The position numbers and the translations under genes were made by a program. This document shows, piece by piece, positions 60,170 to 64,000 of a stretch of 64,000 bases of DNA. Each line of letters opens with the position of its first letter. Within the stretch, counting starts at the first letter, position 1. The DNA comes from CAZHAX01 sp964530325. GTDB taxonomy: Bacteria; Chloroflexota; Anaerolineae; B4-G1. The stretch is taken from positions 66,951 to 130,950 of the forward strand of contig CAZHAX010000007.1 in NCBI GenBank assembly GCA_964530325.1, in the 5' to 3' direction. The notes below the pieces were generated by a model that was not told the origin of the DNA, ran no database searches, and saw nothing but the letters and a program-made list of their open reading frames with translations.

Positions 60170-60631
60170 ATGAAGTGTCCTTACTGCGGCAGCGGCAAGA
60201 CTCGTGTGATAGACACGAACCGGACCGGAAGTGGCATTCGGCGGCGGCGCGTCTGCCAGAAGTGCAAGCAGCGCTTCAGCACCGTAGAGCGGGCCATCCT
60301 GACCACGCCGCTGGTGATCAAGCGGGACGGCAGGCGAGAGGAGTTCGACCCGGCGAAGCTGCTCTCCGGGCTGCGCACGGCCTGCGCCCGGAGGCCGGTC
60401 TCGGCCGGCGAGCTGGACCGGCTGGTCGATAGAGTACAGCAGCAGCTGCGGGAGATGGGCAAGACGGAGATCCCCAGCCGGGTGATCGGCGATCTGGTCA
60501 TCGAAGAGCTGAAGCTGCTGGACCCCGTGTCCTACGTTCGCTACGCCATCGTATATCTCGGTCTCGACGACCTGGAGGCGGTCCGGGGAGAGATCGATCG
60601 GCTGCTAGAGGAGAGAGGGCAGAAGCACTAG
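60170..60631 (+). CDS. nrdR: Transcriptional repressor NrdR
   Basis: A 153-residue protein: N-terminal zinc ribbon (MKCPYCGSGKTRVIDTNR, VCQKCKQRFST) and an ATP-cone domain (LVIKRDGRREEFDPAKLLSG, then YVRYAIVYLGLDDLEAV). NrdR senses ATP/dATP and represses ribonucleotide reductase genes. The neighbour nrdJ is its expected target. Start ATG at 60170 has AGGACAG upstream. Length is normal. Confidence 0.97.
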   Translation: MKCPYCGSGKTRVIDTNRTGSGIRRRRVCQKCKQRFSTVERAILTTPLVIKRDGRREEFDPAKLLSGLRTACARRPVSAGELDRLVDRVQQQLREMGKTEIPSRVIGDLVIEELKLLDPVSYVRYAIVYLGLDDLEAVRGEIDRLLEERGQKH

Positions 60632-60653
60632 CTGGGCAGAGAGGCGGAGAGGG

Positions 60654-63176
60654 ATGGAGACTGCGGTGCAGGCCACGGCAGACGTGCTGTTTCAGCAGCC
60701 GCCGGAAGAGGAGCCGGAAGCAGAACCAGAGCCGGAGCAGGAAGCAGAGGGAGAGCGAGAAGAAGAGGTCGCAGCGTCGCCGCCGGCAGCTGAGATCAAG
60801 CTGTCTGATAACGCCCTGGCGGTATTGAAGCGGCGCTACCTTCGTAAGGGGCCGGATGGCGAGCCGATCGAAGGGGTGGAGGAGATGTTCCACCGCGTCT
60901 GCTCGCACGTCGCCGCAGTGGAGGCGGAGTGGGGCGGCAATGCGGCGCAGTCGGAGCGGGCCTTCTTCGATCTCCTGACCAGCCTGCGCTTCCTGCCCAA
61001 CTCGCCCACCTTCACCGGGGCGGGTACCCCGCTGGGGCAGCTGGCCGCCTGTTTTGTCCTGCCCATCGAAGACGACATGGGCAAGGAGCAGGACGGCATC
61101 TTCCAGACGCTGCGCAACATGGCCTTGATCCAGCAGACGGGGGGAGGGACCGGCTTCTCGTTCTCCCGGCTGCGGCCGAAGGGCGCGCTCGTCGTCTCCA
61201 GCGGCGGTCAGGCGACCGGTCCGGTGGGCTTCATGCGCGTTTTCGATACCGCCTGCGCCATCGTCAGCCAGGGCGGCGCCCGGCGCGGGGCGAACATGGC
61301 TGTGCTGCGCGTCGACCACCCGGACATCGAGTCGTTCATCACCTGCAAGAGCGACGAGAACGCGATCAACAACTTCAACGTCTCCGTCGGCGTCACCGAC
61401 GCCTTCATGAGCGCGGTCGAGGAGGAGGGGACGATCGACCTGGTCAGCCCTCGCGACGGCTCCGTCTCCCGCACCGTCAACGCCCGGGCGCTGTTCGACC
61501 AGATCGTGTCCGGCGCCCACGGCAACGGCGAGCCGGGGATGCTCTTCCTGGACACGGCGAACAAGGACAACCCCTGCCCGCACCTGGGCGACTACGAGGC
61601 CACCAATCCGTGCGGCGAGCAGTTTCTGCTCCCCTACGAGAACTGCTGCCTGGGGTCGGTCAATCTCGCTCTCCACGTGCAGGGCGGCGACGGCACACCG
61701 GCGCGCATCGATTGGGGCTCCCTGGCGGAGACGGTGCGCACGGCGACGAAGTTCCTGGACAACGTGATCAGCGCCAACGCCTTCGTGCCCGCCGTACCCC
61801 AGCTGGAGGAGGCGGCCCACCGGACCAGGCGCATCGGGCTGGGGATCATGGGGCTGGGCGACCTGCTGGCCAGGATGCGCGTGCGCTACGGGAGCGAGGA
61901 GGGGGAGGAGCTGGCCGGCCAGGTGATGGAGTTCATTCGCTATCACTCGATGGCCGCCAGCGTCGAGCTGGCGCGAGAGCGCGGCGCCTTCCCGGCGATC
62001 AAGGGCTCTATCTACGATCAGGACGACGTGACCTGGACGCCGCCCCTGCCGCTGACGCCCTACTCCCGCCTGGGAGTGTGGGGGCGGCCGGCGCTCGATT
62101 GGGAGATCATCAAAGAGGATATTCGCCGCTACGGGATCAGGAACGCAGCGCAGACGACGTCGGCGCCCACGGGGACGGTGGCCACGGTGGCCGGCTGCGA
62201 GGCCTATGGCTGCGAGCCGGTCTTCGCCCTGGCCTACGTGCGGCGGGTGAATGATAACGGGGAGGACCTGGAGCTCAGGTACGACAGCCCCCTCTTCGTG
62301 GACGCATTGGTCGAGGCGAGGGTCGACGAGAACACGAGGGAGCAGATCCTGGACGACGTGGCCGTGAGCGGCAGCTGCCAGCAGGTGCCGGACGTGCCGC
62401 AGGAGGTGCGGGACGTGTTCGTCGTTTCCAGCGACATCACCGCCACCGAGCACGTGCGCATGCAGGGGGCGCTGCAGGCCTTTGTGGATAGCTCCATTTC
62501 GAAGACGATCAATTTCCCGGCGGAGGCGACGGCGGAGGACGTGGCCGAGGCGTTCCAGCTGGCCTGGAAGCTGGGCTGCAAGGGGCTCACCGTCTACATC
62601 ACCGGTTCGCGGGACAAGGTGGTGCTGGAGACGGAGGAGACCCGCCAGGCGAAGGAGATGGGCCGCGGCCTGATGGGGCCGGTGGCCATCCGGCCCCGGC
62701 CGGACCGGCTGACCGGGCAGACCTTCCGCGTGCCCACGCCGTTGGGCACCGCCTATCTGACGGTCAACGCGGACGAGGAGGGCGAGCCTTTCGAGGCCTT
62801 CCTGACGGTGGGCAAGGCGGGGTCGGACACGGCGGCGGTGGCGGAGGCGATCGGCCGGCTGATCTCGCTCAACCTGCGCATGCCTTCGCCGCTCAACGCT
62901 CGCAAGCGGCTGAACCAGGTGGTCCGCCAGCTGCAGGGGATTGGCGGCGGCCGGGTGCTCGGCTTCGGGCAGGACCAGGTGCGCAGCCTGGCGGACGGCG
63001 TGGCCCGGGCGCTGGCCGAGTACTTAGGCATGATCGAGCCGCAGGGGGACGAGAGCGGGAACGAGCAGCTGAAGCTGTTCCCGGCCGGGGATCTGTGTCC
63101 GGAGTGTGGGAACGCCACGCTGGTGAATGAGGAGGGCTGCCGCCACTGCTATGCCTGCGGGCACAGTGAGTGTTGA
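60654..63176 (+). CDS. nrdJ: Class II (B12-dependent) ribonucleotide reductase
   Basis: An 840-residue enzyme making deoxyribonucleotides with adenosylcobalamin, so no oxygen or radical subunit is needed. The N-terminus has about 40 residues rich in Glu and Pro. Catalytic marks: QQTGGGTGFSFSRLRP, NPCGEQFLLPYENCCLGSVN (radical-site cysteine and glutamate), PTGTVATVAGCEAYGCEP and EATAEDVAEAF-type region. A C-terminal zinc ribbon (LCPECGNATL, CRHCYACGH) carries cysteines for re-reduction. Start ATG at 60654. It follows nrdR by 22 bases. Confidence 0.97.
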   Translation: METAVQATADVLFQQPPEEEPEAEPEPEQEAEGEREEEVAASPPAAEIKLSDNALAVLKRRYLRKGPDGEPIEGVEEMFHRVCSHVAAVEAEWGGNAAQSERAFFDLLTSLRFLPNSPTFTGAGTPLGQLAACFVLPIEDDMGKEQDGIFQTLRNMALIQQTGGGTGFSFSRLRPKGALVVSSGGQATGPVGFMRVFDTACAIVSQGGARRGANMAVLRVDHPDIESFITCKSDENAINNFNVSVGVTDAFMSAVEEEGTIDLVSPRDGSVSRTVNARALFDQIVSGAHGNGEPGMLFLDTANKDNPCPHLGDYEATNPCGEQFLLPYENCCLGSVNLALHVQGGDGTPARIDWGSLAETVRTATKFLDNVISANAFVPAVPQLEEAAHRTRRIGLGIMGLGDLLARMRVRYGSEEGEELAGQVMEFIRYHSMAASVELARERGAFPAIKGSIYDQDDVTWTPPLPLTPYSRLGVWGRPALDWEIIKEDIRRYGIRNAAQTTSAPTGTVATVAGCEAYGCEPVFALAYVRRVNDNGEDLELRYDSPLFVDALVEARVDENTREQILDDVAVSGSCQQVPDVPQEVRDVFVVSSDITATEHVRMQGALQAFVDSSISKTINFPAEATAEDVAEAFQLAWKLGCKGLTVYITGSRDKVVLETEETRQAKEMGRGLMGPVAIRPRPDRLTGQTFRVPTPLGTAYLTVNADEEGEPFEAFLTVGKAGSDTAAVAEAIGRLISLNLRMPSPLNARKRLNQVVRQLQGIGGGRVLGFGQDQVRSLADGVARALAEYLGMIEPQGDESGNEQLKLFPAGDLCPECGNATLVNEEGCRHCYACGHSEC

Positions 63177-63213
63177 GGGGGAGCGACGGGGCGGGCAAAT
63201 GAGCGTGTACATT

Positions 63214-63276
63214 TCAATAAAGACTGGGCAGCTATCAATAAAGGTTGGGCAGTTCTAGTAAAGATTGGGCAGCCAA
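63214..63276 (+). repeat. Three 21-base tandem repeats with TGGGCAG cores
   Basis: Units at 63214-63234, 63235-63255 and 63256-63276, with consensus TCAATAAAGRYTGGGCAG plus three variable bases; the third starts TAGTAAAG. The middle unit contains GTTGGGC, the core also present at 63619. They may be recombinase-binding direct repeats or the end of a mobile element. Confidence 0.75.
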
Positions 63277-63399
63277 CTCAGAGTGAGCCTGGGGCACGAG
63301 TCGCCCAGGCCTGCAACGGAAAGAGGACAGTTCGACGCAGAGCTAACCTGGTCCGAAAAGCGAGGCAAGACCGGCGACGCGGCCGCAGGGGATGGGAGT

Positions 63400-63427
63400 T
63401 TGTCCTCTGCGTTATTTGTTGTATTAT
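63400..63427 (+). promoter_or_regulatory. Candidate promoter before the cassette
   Basis: TTGTCC (63400-63405) and TATTAT (63422-63427), spacer 16, in an AT-rich stretch about 235 bases before the small gene at 63663. It could act as a cassette promoter. Confidence 0.3.
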
Positions 63428-63618
63428 CGTATAGTGGTAACCCTGGAACGCGGGGTGAGTACCCCGATACCAGAGAGAGGGCGTGGGCGGCGTAGAATGC
63501 GGGGTATTATGTTGCACTCTGTATGTATAGTGATCCAGAAATGGCAGCTATATGTCCCTCGACCCGTCCATGACTCCAAACTGCGGTGATATAGGACGAA
63601 ACTGCGATCCAATCACAT

Positions 63619-63625
63619 GTTGGGC
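63619..63625 (+). other. GTTGGGC core site, possible attI or cassette junction
   Basis: GTTGGGC matches the integron core GTTRRRY, 38 bases before the small gene. No full attC lies directly upstream, so it could be an attI-type site or a degraded junction. Confidence 0.45.
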
Positions 63626-63645
63626 AGTCCCGCCGGAAGCTAAGC

Positions 63646-63662
63646 ACTACTGACTGAGTAGT
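63646..63662 (+). repeat. Inverted repeat directly before the cassette gene
   Basis: ACTACT (63646-63651) and AGTAGT (63657-63662) flank GACTG and end at the ATG of 63663. It could hide the start in an RNA hairpin or serve as an operator. Confidence 0.45.
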
Positions 63663-63929
63663 ATGTTGACCTTCGACGAGTATGATGTCGTTAGGGTTTG
63701 CAGGCTGCTTGTCCCTGATCGGCCATTCCAGGGCAGCCCCGGCGTGTCACGCGAGCCACGAGTCGGTGATGTAGGGGCCATAGTCCAAGTTGCTGCTTCA
63801 TCCACAGACGCGGGCGCTGCAACCTACATCGTCGAGTGCGTGGCTGATAACGGATACACCGTCTGGATGGCCGACTTCTCGGCAGCCGAACTTGAGCTTG
63901 TCTCCTCCGCGGCGGAGCACGGCTCCTAG
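63663..63929 (+). CDS. Small DUF4926-like protein, probable gene-cassette product
   Basis: An 88-residue protein beginning MLTFDEYDVVRVCRLLVPD, with GDVGAIVQVAA in the middle, TYIVECVADNGYTVWMADFS and ELELV at the end. The order (YDVVRL start, GxxGxVV, YxVEFxDxxG, LTxxELE-like end) matches the DUF4926 small beta-barrel proteins, often found beside toxin-like or unknown genes. No strong ribosome site precedes the ATG. The stop is only nine bases before the attC-like sequence at 63938, and a GTTGGGC core lies 38 bases before the start, the layout of an integron cassette. The function is unknown. Confidence 0.7.
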   Translation: MLTFDEYDVVRVCRLLVPDRPFQGSPGVSREPRVGDVGAIVQVAASSTDAGAATYIVECVADNGYTVWMADFSAAELELVSSAAEHGS

Positions 63930-63937
63930 GGCGGGCA

Positions 63938-64000
63938 GCCCAACACGCGCATGCAGCTGACGCCTCACTCGGTCGTTATTGAGCAGGGCTTCGGTTCAGT
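63938..64000 (+). mobile_element. Left half of an attC-like integron recombination site (cut by window)
   Basis: GCCCAAC (63938-63944) matches the outer core RYYYAAC, then ACGCGCAT and GCAGCTGACGC (63953-63963), resembling the inner left arm of many environmental attC sites. The matching right half, which should end in GTTGGGC, would lie beyond position 64000. The site is therefore a half-site call. Confidence 0.6.

Larger units (their letters stand above)
63177..63618 (+). other. Gene-free spacer between nrdJ and the cassette
   Basis: About 440 bases with no convincing gene. It holds the tandem repeats at 63214 and a candidate promoter at 63400. From about 63410 the sequence is clearly more AT-rich than the rest of the window, with a GGGGT/ACCCC hairpin near 63454-63467. 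This suggests a boundary with acquired DNA. Confidence 0.6.

Noticed and set aside
63570..63662. Stretch resembling a 5S rRNA fragment (GGTGATATAGG, later GGAAGCTAAGC)
   Set aside because: The spacing between the two elements is about ten bases too long, the stems do not form, and the neighbouring GTTGGGC core gives a better explanation.

Overview
The window reads as a GC-rich bacterial chromosome segment, most likely from Chloroflexota (Anaerolineae-like). This is an inference from the gene families: a SARP/BTAD regulator fused to an AAA-type ATPase, a Sec lipoprotein with an NBR1-like Ig domain, Pro/Thr-rich linkers in secreted proteins, an archaeal-type Thi4, a B12-dependent ribonucleotide reductase, and a long mraZ-to-ftsZ cluster. 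Genes are dense, starts are often GTG or TTG, and many neighbours overlap by 4 bases. Clear sigma70-type promoters (about 17-bp spacers) can be read by eye.

Layout. 1-5446: a truncated secreted protein and a small unknown gene on the minus strand, then a plus-strand pair of regulator-ATPase and membrane-ATPase genes. 5523-14115 (minus): a thiamine cluster, thiC-thiE-thiM behind a TPP riboswitch and terminator, then a ClC transporter, rmuC, thiL and thi4. 14180-17993 (plus): a decayed CDP-alcohol phosphatidyltransferase behind a good promoter, a PRPP synthetase with an extra N-terminal domain, a PP-loop thiouridylase-like protein and a cell-wall amidase. 17996-22642 (minus): an apparent operon deoC, unknown internally duplicated protein, response regulator-ParA fusion, secreted metalloprotease. 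22691-29292 (plus): polA, a second secreted HExxH protein and an Ig-like lipoprotein. 29398-34282: tRNA-Asp, then the MoxR / DUF58 / transglutaminase triad. 34286-41584: pentose-phosphate genes (tkt, zwf, pgl) with a pterin dehydratase, a flavin reductase and a DUF1848 protein.

41752-63176: a small membrane protein and terminator, then the division and cell-wall cluster mraZ, rsmH, ftsL, ftsI, murF, mraY, unknown, murD, ftsW, murG, cvpA-like, murC, unknown, murB, ddl, ftsQ, ftsA, ftsZ, followed by nrdR and nrdJ. murE is absent from its usual place. The mraZ leader carries three GTGGKM-type boxes at exact 10-bp spacing, and nrdR is preceded by two NrdR-like boxes 31 bp apart, so both regulators probably control their own operons.

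63177-64000: the character changes. Three 21-bp tandem repeats, a more AT-rich spacer, a GTTGGGC core site, a small DUF4926-like gene, and then what looks like the left half of an integron attC site. The window probably ends inside an integron gene-cassette array, or a cassette cluster without an integrase; this is the most unusual part of the window. Other points of interest are the PRPP synthetase fusion, the RR-ParA protein that has lost both P-loop lysines, and the two ATPases of the first operon.
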